A DNA stretch of 15,288 bases from JAUWPO01 sp965603285 (GCA_965603285.1 CBFDCK010000072.1:1-15288), one strand, 5' to 3'; shown: positions 6,111-13,901, numbered from the stretch's first letter. The notes: generated by a model not told the origin, from the sequence alone. A program made the numbers and translations.

Positions 6111-6419
6111 GCCGCTCAATCGCTGGCATCAAGAAATGCCGCACGCGTTTGAGAATCGTCCAGATATCTCTACCTGTTGGCAGTCAGGGGAGTCGAACAG
6201 GTTTTGTCTCCTGGACTTGATAAAAAATTTTTCTGCCTGAATTTTGGAAGATCGTGGCACCGCGTATGTGCCCAGGACGATAAACAGTAATATGACTACT
6301 ATGGAGGACGAAAATTACCGCATATGAAGTGCGCAAACATACTTAATTTGTGTTCAAAGTAATTAAGGAATAAGTTAGAGAAACGAAAATGCTGATAAAC
6401 TTGGTCTAAATCGGGTATA
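6111..6419. other. Intergenic region before the flavoprotein gene
   Basis: These 309 bases hold no supported gene. A hairpin with a 7-bp stem (ACCTGTT 6172-6178, AACAGGT 6196-6202, 17-nt loop) followed by TTTT could be a weak terminator for the EF-like gene. The 3' half is AT-rich and ends in TATAAT at 6416-6421. Confidence 0.45.
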
Positions 6420-6421
6420 AT
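6416..6421 (+). promoter_or_regulatory. TATAAT box overlapping the annotated flavoprotein start codon
   Basis: A perfect TATAAT overlaps the ATG at 6420. If it is a -10 box, transcription would begin near 6428 and the real start codon would be downstream, for example ATG 6471 or 6510. No good -35 is seen 16-18 bp upstream, so it may be chance. Confidence 0.3.
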
Positions 6422-7793
6422 GGATGATAAATATACGATTAGTTACGAGGAACCTATAGGCGATCTTTATATGAATGTGAAAAAGCGAATTAAATCAAAG
6501 GGTATCGAGATGGATGATGATTTCACCCCATCGACACCGGGCCCACTTCAAGAGGATGGAATCCGCGTGGCGGGCACTTTGCGGTCGGCGAAATGCCACG
6601 ATGTCAAAGATTTCCTTTCTCGCAACCGGATTCCATTCAAATGGCTGGATATTGAACATGATCCGGAAGCGAGAGCCATGGTAGAAGGTGAAACAAAAGT
6701 CAATGGTCGCTTACCGGTTGTGTTCTTCCCGGATGGGGACGTATTGGTGGAGCCGGAAAGGCGTACCTTGGCAGAGAAGGTCGGTCTGCAAACACAAGCC
6801 AGCCGGCTTTCATATGACCTGATCATCGTTGGCGCTGGTCCTGCCGGTTTGGGAACTGCTGTTCAGGGCGCTTCGGAAGGTTTGCGGACGCTGATAATCG
6901 AAAGGGAAGCCACTGGAGGTCAGGCGGGTACAAGTTCGTGGATTGAAAATTATCTCGGTTTCCCGCGTGGATTGACTGGTGCGGATCTTGCGGAACGCGC
7001 AACAGATCAGGCAAAGCGTTTGGGAGTAGAGATTTTGACCGCTCAAGAAGTGATCAAGGTTCGTGCGGAGGATCCTTACCACATCGTTACGCTCGGGGAT
7101 GAGACTGAATTGAAATGTAAAGCGTTAATTATCGCTACCGGCGTGACGGTTCGCGAACTTGATTTACCGGGAATACAGACGGTCACCGGAGCGGGGGTTT
7201 ATTACGGCGCTGCTTTGGTGGAAGCGGCTCATTATAAAGGTGAACATGTTTACGTCGTCGGCGGTGCCAACTCCGCCGGACAGGGCGCTTTGTTCTTTTC
7301 GCGCTATGCCAGTAAAGTGACCATACTGGTGCGCTGCAGCACCTTAGAAAAGGAGATGTCGCAATATTTGATTGACCAGATTAACAATACGCCCAATATT
7401 GATGTCAAAACGAACACAGAACTGGTGGGTGTAAAAGGGACTAATTGTCTAGAAGCCATCCAGATAAAGGACGGGCTCAGCGGCGAGGAGTGTTCCGTGC
7501 AGACCCCAGCAATTACCATCTTTGTTGGAGCCGTTGCGCACACTGAGTTTTTAGAAGGAGTACTGGAACGAGACCGAACCGGCTTTATCGTTACCGGGTC
7601 GGACCTGATTCAGGACGGAAAACCACCCAGAAACTGGCCTTTGAAGCGCGACCCATATCCGCTTGAGACCAGTATGCCGGGGATCTTCGCCGTTGGCGAT
7701 GTGCGCCAGGGCGCAATAAGACGGGTTGCATCCGCAGTAGGCGATGGCGCTGTGGTGGTCAGTTCAGTTAACCAATACCTGAAGACGGTTTGA
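6420..7793 (+). CDS. Thioredoxin-reductase-like FAD/NAD(P)H oxidoreductase fused to a glutaredoxin-like domain, lacking CxxC
   Basis: Residues ~47-125 form a glutaredoxin-like domain (IRVAGTLRSAKCHDVKDFL, then IPFKWLDIEHDPEA and LPVVFFPDG) in which the usual CxxC is reduced to a single Cys59. From ~132 a thioredoxin-reductase fold follows: FAD-binding GAGPAG (138-143), GGQAGTSSWIENYLGFP (166-182), the NAD(P)H-binding VVGGANSAGQGA (279-290), and the C-terminal GIFAVGDVRQGAIRRVASAVGDGA. Where thioredoxin reductases carry CATC, this protein has GVYYGAALVEA (259-269), so it cannot use the classical dithiol mechanism. Similar CxxC-less proteins, some with cyclic-nucleotide-binding domains, are known; their acceptor is unclear. 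It is predicted cytoplasmic and is transcribed alone. The start is uncertain: ATG 6420 has no ribosome binding site and overlaps a TATAAT, and ATG 6471 or 6510 would keep both domains. Confidence 0.85.
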   Translation: MDDKYTISYEEPIGDLYMNVKKRIKSKGIEMDDDFTPSTPGPLQEDGIRVAGTLRSAKCHDVKDFLSRNRIPFKWLDIEHDPEARAMVEGETKVNGRLPVVFFPDGDVLVEPERRTLAEKVGLQTQASRLSYDLIIVGAGPAGLGTAVQGASEGLRTLIIEREATGGQAGTSSWIENYLGFPRGLTGADLAERATDQAKRLGVEILTAQEVIKVRAEDPYHIVTLGDETELKCKALIIATGVTVRELDLPGIQTVTGAGVYYGAALVEAAHYKGEHVYVVGGANSAGQGALFFSRYASKVTILVRCSTLEKEMSQYLIDQINNTPNIDVKTNTELVGVKGTNCLEAIQIKDGLSGEECSVQTPAITIFVGAVAHTEFLEGVLERDRTGFIVTGSDLIQDGKPPRNWPLKRDPYPLETSMPGIFAVGDVRQGAIRRVASAVGDGAVVVSSVNQYLKTV

Positions 7794-7906
7794 GGTTCTA
7801 ACATCAACTTCTGGCTCATGAAGAACTAGGTGATTGATCGTGTTATTCTATTCCCGATAATAGTGAGTTACTTGCACACGAAAGCCAAACGGGTTGTGAA
7901 TTTCAT

Positions 7907-8389
7907 TTAATTTGACTGCCAATTGTCCATCACCTGCCTGAGGATGGCTAATTCCCCGATGTGGTAGGCGTTGTGGTCAGCGACCAGCAGGATTTCGCGC
8001 AAAATGGTGTAATCCGGTGCATGCGGTATGGGTGTGTACAGGTCTGTACGCGGATTGGCGACCATATCCTGTAGTGCTTCCATATCGGCGTGGAAGTCAC
8101 TAATAGTTTTTTCCCATCTAGCCGGATCCGCATCTTCATTTTCTGGCGGCCAATAACCCTCCGGCCAGGCGGGTGAAACGTGTTTGGGATCCCGAATGAA
8201 TTCGAGAATGTCCCACTGGGCAATGCGCAGGTGCTCCAGCAGGTACCAGGGGGTATATGAGACGTTGGGCGGGTTGGTGTTGATATTCTGGATTGGAAAA
8301 TCAGCCACCGCCTGGTCGAAGTTCATGTGGGCATTACCACCCCTTAACAGAAAAAGAAGCTGCTCTCTTACCATTTTATCGCTTTCCAT
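7907..8389 (-). CDS. DinB family protein, 160 aa
   Basis: This is a four-helix-bundle protein of the DinB/YfiT-like superfamily. The three expected metal-ligand histidines are visible: His53 in PWYLLEHLRIAQWDILEF, and His139 and His143 in VADHNAYHIGELAILRQ near the C-terminus. Length is typical for the family, whose members include metal-dependent thiol transferases and many proteins of unknown role. The start at 8389 is well supported by AGGAGG 9 nt upstream. It has no signal peptide and no operon partner. The superfamily is sure; the substrate is unknown. Confidence 0.88.
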   Translation of the reverse strand: MESDKMVREQLLFLLRGGNAHMNFDQAVADFPIQNINTNPPNVSYTPWYLLEHLRIAQWDILEFIRDPKHVSPAWPEGYWPPENEDADPARWEKTISDFHADMEALQDMVANPRTDLYTPIPHAPDYTILREILLVADHNAYHIGELAILRQVMDNWQSN

Positions 8390-8750
8390 TATTATGTTCC
8401 TCCTTGGCCATCTAATTGGTTTGTTTGGTCTGATGGGTCAACACGTCACAGTGGTCATGAGTGCAGCCATAGGCGGCATTATAACTTCTTTTACTTTACA
8501 TCAAATCTCCTGGAGATGCAATAGCACTTATTCTATGAAGCATTTACTGGAAAAACAGGATTTCTAAAAACCGACATTATGTTCCATAGTTTGATAAAAC
8601 CTCGCCAATTTACTTTTATGAACAAGGTAAAATTGGGGTAAAGTACGGTATTGTAGTATTTCTTTATTGTATTTTTCAGTTTATATAATGGATGGTATTT
8701 TCTGCGACTGATGAGAGAAGTCTCAATATCTTGAAATGAGGAATTGAACC
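8390..8750. other. Divergent intergenic region between DinB and HAD genes
   Basis: These 361 bases hold no convincing gene. A hydrophobic frame at ~8394-8567 lacks a ribosome binding site. From ~8560 the sequence is AT-rich, with TATAAT at 8684-8689 about 60 nt before the HAD start and no clear -35. Confidence 0.45.
8684..8689 (+). promoter_or_regulatory. Possible -10 box of the HAD gene
   Basis: TATAAT lies 62 nt ahead of the HAD start in an AT-rich stretch. No good -35 hexamer is seen at 16-18 bp, so the call rests on the -10 alone. Confidence 0.3.
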
Positions 8751-9383
8751 ATGATTCGCAACATTATCTGGGATTTTGATGGCACGTTATTCGACACTTA
8801 TCCCGCACTTATCCACGCATTCCGTAGAGCGCTGGATGATTACGGCGTCCAAATCCCACAGGAGTTGATCAGCCGTCACGCTCATGAGTCTCTCACCCTC
8901 TATGGAGATGAACTGGCAAGGCAATATGGCTTGGATCCCGAAGAGATCCAGCAGCGCTCCCTTGGTTACTATGCCAATTATTCGCTGGACGACCAAAAAC
9001 CATTTCCGGGTGTGCGCCAGGTCTGTGAATACATCTGTTCAAGGAGCGGCGCGAATGTGATTGTCACTCATCGGGATGCTGCTTCGGCCATGAGACTGCT
9101 AAAGGTTTATGAAATGGAAACCTATTTCGCTGATCTGATTACGACCGAAGGCAGGTACCCGCTCAAACCTGACCCAGCCATGTTTGAAGAGGTGATCCGA
9201 CGTTGCGATCTCATCCTGAGGGAAACCCTGGCGGTAGGCGATCGGGACATCGATATCCAGTCAGGGTACGCAGCGGGTGTACACACTTGCTTGTTTGGTC
9301 CTACTGCAACGGAGGTTGAACCAGATCTCAGGGTAACAAGCTACGAAGAATTATTAAAATATTTACAGGAACTGAATGATTGA
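8751..9383 (+). CDS. HAD superfamily hydrolase, phosphoglycolate-phosphatase-like, 210 aa
   Basis: All four HAD motifs are present: DFDGT (residues 8-12, nucleophile Asp8 and acid/base Asp10), the Thr106 loop in NVIVTHRDAAS, Lys139 in YPLKPDP, and GDRDID (163-168) with the Mg-binding acids. An alpha-helical cap lies between motif I and motif II (~20-85), the C1-type arrangement of phosphoglycolate phosphatase and beta-phosphoglucomutase relatives. The enzyme should hydrolyse a small phosphomonoester in the cytoplasm; the substrate cannot be read from sequence. GAGG precedes the ATG at good spacing. The gene stands alone, and the repeat block begins 9 nt after its stop. Confidence 0.92.
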   Translation: MIRNIIWDFDGTLFDTYPALIHAFRRALDDYGVQIPQELISRHAHESLTLYGDELARQYGLDPEEIQQRSLGYYANYSLDDQKPFPGVRQVCEYICSRSGANVIVTHRDAASAMRLLKVYEMETYFADLITTEGRYPLKPDPAMFEEVIRRCDLILRETLAVGDRDIDIQSGYAAGVHTCLFGPTATEVEPDLRVTSYEELLKYLQELND

Positions 9384-9391
9384 TTTTGTCG

Positions 9392-9507
9392 GGAGGTTAC
9401 TTCGGGGCTGAACCTCCCGCGGGTTCATCGATACATTCACGCAATGATCACACAAAGATTGTTGTAGACATCATCCCACAATCAGACGCGACCCGCGGGA
9501 GGTTGAT
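9392..9507. repeat. 116-bp repeat unit, copy 1
   Basis: This unit is repeated 119 bp downstream with three mismatches. Inside it, AACCTCCCGCGGGTT near the left and ACCCGCGGGAGGTT at the right form an inverted pair around ~70 bp that includes CATTCACGCAATGATCAC. The organisation resembles a small non-autonomous palindromic element (REP- or MITE-like). Confidence 0.85.
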
Positions 9508-9510
9508 ACA

Positions 9511-9626
9511 GGAGGTTACTTCGGGGCTAAACCTCCCGCGGGTTCATCAATACATTCACGCAATGATCACACAAAGATTGTTGTAGACATCATCCCACAA
9601 TCACACGCGACCCGCGGGAGGTTGAT
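9511..9626. repeat. 116-bp repeat unit, copy 2
   Basis: This is near-identical to the unit at 9392-9507, with only three substitutions in 116 bp, implying a recent tandem duplication. Copies are separated by ACA. Confidence 0.85.
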
Positions 9627-9649
9627 CTATTCCCGTAAGTTCAGTGAAA

Positions 9650-9698
9650 CCCGCGGGAGGTTGATACAGGAGGTTGCTTCGAATCCAAACCTCCACCA
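9650..9698. repeat. Partial third repeat copy
   Basis: The first 26 bases (9650-9675) match 9492-9517, the copy-1/copy-2 junction, exactly. After that the sequence diverges and ends at AAACCTCC. A further CCCGTAAGTTCA stretch lies between copy 2 and this one. Confidence 0.65.
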
Positions 9699-9705
9699 GG
9701 CGTCG

Positions 9706-9825
9706 AAAATTGAGAATTACCGCACCGAACTGGAAAGTATCACAAACTGGGAAGACTTTCTGCTAGAAAATTCTGGACTCCCCGGGCACCGGGGACCCCA
9801 TCTCGATCAAGTTAAAAGGGATGGA
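9706..9825 (+). pseudogene. Possible remnant of a protein gene next to the repeats
   Basis: The frame KIENYRTELESITNWEDFLL, then ENSGLPGHRGPHLDQVKRDG, reads like the start of a genuine protein. The WEDFLLENSGLPG(P/H)RG pattern reminds me of the N-terminal end of HEAT-repeat-like proteins. It has no start codon of its own and runs straight into the 3' end of the opposite-strand PiT gene, so at best it is a fragment cut by repeat insertion or rearrangement. The family recollection is tentative. Confidence 0.3.
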
Positions 9826-9831
9826 TGGCTC

Positions 9832-10833
9832 TTAAGCGATCGCAATTTGAACCAGGATCCAATATATACCTGCCGCGAGCAGGGCTGTAACTGGAATGGT
9901 CACCAGCCAAGCCATAGCCATATCTCTACCTACCCCCCAGCGCACCTTGCTCAGACGCTCCGCCGAACCAACACCCATAATCGACGAGCTGATAACCTGA
10001 GTCGTGCTGACCGGTTCTCCTAATAGCGAGGCGCCCAGGATCACGACTGTCGAAGTGGTCTGGGCGCTAAAGGCATCCACTGGACGAATCTTGTAGAACT
10101 TGCCGCCCAGCGTTTTGATCAATCGCCAGCCACCCATGGCTGTGCCCAGCGCAATCGCCCCGGCGCTGATCGCGACCACCCACAAGGGCACGTAGAAAGT
10201 ATCCAGGAACCCGCTTGTCACCAGTCCCAGCGTGATGATCCCCATGGTCTTTTGAGCGTCATTGGTGCCGTGGCTGAGTGCCAGTGTGACGGCGGTGACG
10301 ATCTGGGAGCGTTTAAAGAACCAGTTGATGTGCAGCGATGCTCCCCTGGCGAGAAACAAAATTAATTTGGTGAACAGGAATCCACCGATAAAGCCAATGA
10401 TAGGTGAGATGAACAGCGCGATCAATACTCTCACCATCCCATCCAGATAGATAGCCTGTAAGCCGGCTCCGACCGCAACTGCGCCAATCAGACCGCCGAC
10501 CAAGGCGTGGGACGAACTGCTGGGGATGCCCACGAACCATGTGAACAGGCCCCATAAAATGGCACTTAATAGAGCTGCGATGATCACGCCGTTGTTGATA
10601 GCGTTTGCATCAATAATATCCTCACCAATGGTCGTAGCTACGGCGACGCCGAAGAGAAAAGGCGCTACGAAGTTGGCAATCGCTGTTACGCCGAGCGCCA
10701 CCCGCGGTGTGAAAGCGCGCGACGCGATCATCGTCGCCACAATGTTGCTTGAATCGTGTACACCGTTCAGGAAGTCAAAGATTATCGCCAGGAGGATCAG
10801 CAGGATCAGCGTGGGCTCTAAAAAAGTCTGCAT
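9832..10833 (-). CDS. PiT family inorganic phosphate transporter, 333 aa
   Basis: This polytopic membrane protein of about ten hydrophobic segments matches the PiT (low-affinity, cation-coupled phosphate) family. The two family signatures occur as an inverted pair: FLNGVHDSSNIVATMIASRA (residues 21-40) and ALSHGTNDAQKTMGII (185-200). The usual GIPSSSSHALVGGLIGA (102-118) and GEPVSTTQVISSSIMGVG loops are also present. A length near 330 residues is usual for the short bacterial form. It begins 7 nt after the DUF47 stop and is the second gene of that pair, a common arrangement in which the PhoU-like DUF47 protein is thought to modulate the transporter. Sulfate is an alternative substrate in a few family members, but phosphate is favoured by the context. 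Confidence 0.93.
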   Translation of the reverse strand: MQTFLEPTLILLILLAIIFDFLNGVHDSSNIVATMIASRAFTPRVALGVTAIANFVAPFLFGVAVATTIGEDIIDANAINNGVIIAALLSAILWGLFTWFVGIPSSSSHALVGGLIGAVAVGAGLQAIYLDGMVRVLIALFISPIIGFIGGFLFTKLILFLARGASLHINWFFKRSQIVTAVTLALSHGTNDAQKTMGIITLGLVTSGFLDTFYVPLWVVAISAGAIALGTAMGGWRLIKTLGGKFYKIRPVDAFSAQTTSTVVILGASLLGEPVSTTQVISSSIMGVGSAERLSKVRWGVGRDMAMAWLVTIPVTALLAAGIYWILVQIAIA

Positions 10834-10840
10834 TGCACCC

Positions 10841-11461
10841 TCAGGTTGTTTTTACAACGCAGTCGGAAATAATATTGGCTGCCTCATCTCCCCTATCGGC
10901 GGCATTGCTCAGATGGCGGTAAACCTCACGCGTTTTCAGCATCTTGACGACGTGTTTAACGTCTTCCGGACCTTTAAAAAGTTTTGCTAGTGCCTCCCTG
11001 TATACGGATTCGACCCGGTTTTCGAGGGCTTTCGCCCGTTGGGCGTGGTCTATGGCTACATTAGGATTCCTCTGCAGCCGCTGCATAGCAAGATGAATCT
11101 CGTAAGCAGCATCTCGCAGGAGCGATGCAATGCGCAGCATGTACTCGGTAGGGCGCACGTTAAGGATGTCCATCTCATCCGCGGTGGAATTGGCGTAATC
11201 CAGCATGTCGTCAATCGCCCGTGAAAGGGCGAAAATGTCCTCTCGGTCGATGGGCGTTACGAAAGTGCGGTTCAATTCGTCGATTAGGATGCGCCGGATT
11301 TCATCGGCTTCCTTCTCGGTTTCGCCTAGCTTCTCGGCAGTTTCGTGACTGAAGGTGTCCATGTACTCCTTCAACAGGTCAAAACCATTTAGAGTAACCG
11401 CAGCCTGGTCGATCAGGAGGCCGATGAATTTGTCTGGTTTCGGTTTAAATAAGTTGCGCAT
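10841..11461 (-). CDS. DUF47 / PhoU-like phosphate transport accessory protein, 206 aa
   Basis: This is an all-helical cytoplasmic protein of the DUF47 (PhoU-related) family: MRNLFKPKPDKFIGLLIDQA, the long acidic helix SHETAEKLGETEKEADEIRR, then FVTPIDREDIFALSRAIDDMLDYANS, the classic DUF47 motif, and a C-terminal segment with RAKALENRVESVYREALAKLF. The acidic residues in the paired ETEKEADE/DREDI helices probably bind metal, as in PhoU. It is 7 nt upstream of the PiT gene and almost certainly cotranscribed. Start 11461 is preferred over the ATG three codons earlier because GGAG lies 9 nt ahead of it but abuts the earlier one. Confidence 0.92.
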   Translation of the reverse strand: MRNLFKPKPDKFIGLLIDQAAVTLNGFDLLKEYMDTFSHETAEKLGETEKEADEIRRILIDELNRTFVTPIDREDIFALSRAIDDMLDYANSTADEMDILNVRPTEYMLRIASLLRDAAYEIHLAMQRLQRNPNVAIDHAQRAKALENRVESVYREALAKLFKGPEDVKHVVKMLKTREVYRHLSNAADRGDEAANIISDCVVKTT

Positions 11462-11630
11462 AGCCCACATCTCCGGGAAATCATCAAGCAGGTCTTGTTG
11501 ATTTGTTTAAGGATTGTATATGATACCAGATATGTACCGGTTTTGAGGTTCGGATGCCGCTGTCATGATTATTGCGATACACAAGTTGTGTGCATAACGC
11601 TTATGTAACTTACTTAAATCCGTCATTTCC

Positions 11631-11658
11631 TTGACACATAAATCAATAATGGTAAACT
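11631..11658 (+). promoter_or_regulatory. Probable sigma-70 promoter of proS
   Basis: A consensus TTGACA (11631-11636) is separated by 16 bp from TAAACT (11653-11658, 4 of 6 matches to TATAAT). It would give a leader of about 230 nt before the proS start. Confidence 0.6.
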
Positions 11659-11784
11659 TTTATCGATGAATTTAAACTTATTTCTACCAGACTCTTTCTC
11701 CAACTCAGAACCGTACGTTCATTTTCGGGCATTTATTCATGCTGAGCGCGATTAATTGGTGATTTATAGATTGACCTTTTAACG

Positions 11785-11812
11785 CCCTCTGGACTGAAAA
11801 CCTGCCAGAGGG
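11785..11812 (+). other. Hairpin in the proS leader
   Basis: CCCTCTGG (11785-11792) pairs perfectly with CCAGAGGG (11805-11812) across a 12-nt loop, within the presumed proS leader. It has no adjacent T-run, so it is not a classical terminator. It may be a regulatory or stabilising structure. Confidence 0.5.
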
Positions 11813-11897
11813 TGGCGATTTTAAAAGTCGGAAACATAACATACCGTCAGAACCTTTTTTAACATTGGATGTTTGCTTGAATACCAGGAGGAGTACC

Positions 11898-13673
11898 ATG
11901 CGAATGAGTAAACTTTTCAGCCGCACGCTGCGGGAAACACCGGCGGAAGCTGAGATTCCCAGCCACCAACTTCTTTTACGAGCGGGATTCATCCGCCAGC
12001 TTGCAGCAGGCATTTTCAGCTACCTGCCCCTGGCAAGGCGGTCGTTAACCAAGATCGAAAATATCATCCGTCAGGAGATGGATGCTATTGGGGGGCAGGA
12101 AGTGTCCATGCCCGTTGTGCATCCTGCTGAGATATGGAAGGAAACCGGCCGCTGGTATGAGATCGACGCGGAGATGGGACGCTTTCAAGACCGTTCTGGG
12201 CGAGATATGGTGCTGGCGATGACCCATGAAGAGGTGGTCGCTGATCTGGTGCGGGGAGAGGTGCATTCTTACCGCCAGCTTCCTCTTATGATCTACCATG
12301 TCCAGACCAAGTGGCGCGATGACCCACGGCCGCGCGCCGGGTTGATCCGAGTGCGTGAGTTCACAATGAAGGACAGCTACAGCCTGGACGCCGATTTCGA
12401 GGGGTTGGATGTCCAGTACCGTGCCCACTACCAGGCTTATTTCAACATCTTTCATCGCTGCGGACTGCCGGTAATAGCAGTCAAGTCGGACGTCGGCATG
12501 ATGGGCGGAAAGCTGGCGCACGAGTTTATGTACCTGGCGCCAGTGGGCGAGGATACGCTGATGCTGTGTGAAGGATGCGGTTATTCAGCCAACCGGCAGG
12601 TGGCAGTTTTCCAGAAACCCATCCTGCCTTATGAAGAGCCCCTGCCTGTAGAGGAGGTAGCCACTCCGGAAATGAAGACCATAGCAGACCTGGCGGAATT
12701 CCTGAACATACCCGAGTCGCAGACCGCCAAGGCTGTTTTCCTGATTGCCACAATACCAGAGGGGGAAGATACACGCGAGCAATTCGTATTTGCTGTCCTG
12801 CGGGGCGATATGGAATTGAACGAGAACAAACTCGTCAATGCGATTAAAGCTCAAGCGTTACGTCCAGCTATGGAAGACGAGATTATCGCTGTGGGCGCTG
12901 TACCTGGATATGCTTCTCCGTTGGGACTTGAGGACGTCCTGGTAGTGGTCGATGATATTATCCCTGATTCACCCAACCTGGTGGCGGGCGCCAATCAGGA
13001 AGGCTATCACCTCCGTAATGTCAATTATGGGCGCGATTACCAGGCCGATATCGTGGTCGATATCGCGGCTGCCCAGGATGGCGACGCCTGCCCGAATTGC
13101 GGGGCAAAGATGAAGGCGCAACGGGGTATTGAAGTTGGCAACATCTTCAAGCTGGGTACCCGCTACAGTGAAGCGATGGGAGCCGAATTCCTGGATGCGG
13201 ACGGGGAGTCAAAGCCTGTCGTTATGGGTTCCTACGGCATCGGCAGCGGTCGTACACTTGCCTGCGTCGCTGAAGAATACCACGATGATGACGGGTTGGT
13301 GTTGCCGGTCAGTGTAGCGCCGTATCAAGTTCATCTAGTCCTATTGACCGGAAAGGGTGACGAAGAGCCTTCTGATGTCGCTGAACGGTTGTATTTAGAT
13401 CTCCAGGCTGCCGGTGTGGAGGTGCTGTTCGACGACCGCCAGGAAAGCCCCGGTGTGAAGTTCAACGACGCCGACCTGATCGGTTTGCCCATCCGCGTGA
13501 CGGTCAGCCAGCGCTCATTGAAAGCTGGAGGTGTGGAGTTTAAACGCCGTGACCAGGCGGATAGAAGGGTAATTCTTTTTGATCAGATCCTCCCGGTCGT
13601 TAAGGACGAAATTGCTGCCTTGCAAAAGGAAATCGATCAGAGGGTGATCACGATTGATTTCCGTGAGGATTAG
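11898..13673 (+). CDS. proS: Prolyl-tRNA synthetase, bacterial type (with INS editing domain), 591 aa
   Basis: This class II synthetase charges tRNA-Pro in the cytoplasm. The N-terminal catalytic region begins MRMSKLFSRTLRETPAEAEI and includes the LPLARRSLTKIENIIRQEMD stretch, the MTHEEVVADLVRGEV loop and motif 2 (VQTKWRDDPRPRAGLIRVRE, then FTMKDSYSLD). An inserted editing (INS/YbaK-like) domain spans ~225-400, bounded by CEGCGYSANRQVA and CPNCGAKMKAQRGIEVGNIF. Motif 3 appears as GSYGIGSGRTLACVAEE, followed by the anticodon-binding domain (VAPYQVHLVLLTG, FDDRQESPGVKFNDADLIGLP). Length is typical of the long bacterial form. Start 11898 has AGGAGG six nt ahead; an upstream ATG at 11865 overlaps that ribosome binding site. 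It is monocistronic, with its own promoter and a strong terminator. Confidence 0.97.
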   Translation: MRMSKLFSRTLRETPAEAEIPSHQLLLRAGFIRQLAAGIFSYLPLARRSLTKIENIIRQEMDAIGGQEVSMPVVHPAEIWKETGRWYEIDAEMGRFQDRSGRDMVLAMTHEEVVADLVRGEVHSYRQLPLMIYHVQTKWRDDPRPRAGLIRVREFTMKDSYSLDADFEGLDVQYRAHYQAYFNIFHRCGLPVIAVKSDVGMMGGKLAHEFMYLAPVGEDTLMLCEGCGYSANRQVAVFQKPILPYEEPLPVEEVATPEMKTIADLAEFLNIPESQTAKAVFLIATIPEGEDTREQFVFAVLRGDMELNENKLVNAIKAQALRPAMEDEIIAVGAVPGYASPLGLEDVLVVVDDIIPDSPNLVAGANQEGYHLRNVNYGRDYQADIVVDIAAAQDGDACPNCGAKMKAQRGIEVGNIFKLGTRYSEAMGAEFLDADGESKPVVMGSYGIGSGRTLACVAEEYHDDDGLVLPVSVAPYQVHLVLLTGKGDEEPSDVAERLYLDLQAAGVEVLFDDRQESPGVKFNDADLIGLPIRVTVSQRSLKAGGVEFKRRDQADRRVILFDQILPVVKDEIAALQKEIDQRVITIDFRED

Positions 13674-13689
13674 AATCCCACTCTTCCTC

Positions 13690-13710
13690 CCCGCTTGATT
13701 TGAAAGCGGG
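13690..13710 (+). other. Short hairpin after proS
   Basis: CCCGCTT (13690-13696) and AAGCGGG (13704-13710) form a 7-bp stem with a 7-nt loop, without a T-run, 17 nt after the proS stop. It may protect the 3' end of the message or act together with the terminator that follows. Confidence 0.5.
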
Positions 13711-13720
13711 AATTTCCATG

Positions 13721-13767
13721 ACTGGTGTACAAGCGGAAGCAGTCGCCGCTTGGCACCAGTTTTTTTT
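13721..13767 (+). terminator. Rho-independent terminator of proS
   Basis: A long hairpin, ACTGGTG/CACCAGT then CAAGCGG/CCGCTTG with a small internal loop and a 9-nt apical loop, is followed by a run of eight T residues. It ends the proS transcript. Confidence 0.93.
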
Positions 13768-13772
13768 CTCCT

Positions 13773-13799
13773 TTGACAAGTCTTACGAAATGCTAAAGT
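13773..13799 (+). promoter_or_regulatory. Possible promoter of the second DUF3179 gene
   Basis: TTGACA (13773-13778) is a consensus -35. The best -10 is TAAAGT (13794-13799) with a short 15-bp spacer. It sits directly after the proS terminator and would give a ~95-nt leader. Confidence 0.45.
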
Positions 13800-13901
13800 A
13801 AATTCTCACTTATATACTCACCCACTTTTCACGTAATTTCTTTATTCTCTATCACGTCTAACAGTTAAAGATAAAAGATTAATATTCAAGGAGATGTTTT
13901 T

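Larger units (their letters stand above)
11462..11897. other. Divergent intergenic region and proS leader
   Basis: These 436 bases separate the DUF47-PiT unit from proS. They contain a promoter for proS (11631-11658), a perfect 13-nt palindrome ACACAAGTTGTGT (11579-11591), and a leader hairpin (11785-11812). No gene is supported here. Confidence 0.6.

Noticed and set aside
8394..8567. Hydrophobic ORF opposite the DinB start region
   Set aside because: No ribosome binding site precedes its ATG, and it is the tail of a longer frame that is antisense to DinB.
9392..9698. CRISPR array
   Set aside because: The repeat is 116 bp with conserved interior sequence and almost no spacer (3 bp), and no cas genes are present.
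9380..10023. Plus-strand ORFs across the repeat block and antisense to PiT
   Set aside because: They are built from the repeat sequence and from the reverse strand of the PiT gene. Only the short protein-like fragment at 9706-9825 was kept, as a doubtful remnant.
11785..11830. T-box riboswitch in the proS leader
   Set aside because: GAGGGTGGCG only partly resembles the T-box motif. The ACCGCG portion, a specifier stem and an alternative terminator with a T-run are not visible.
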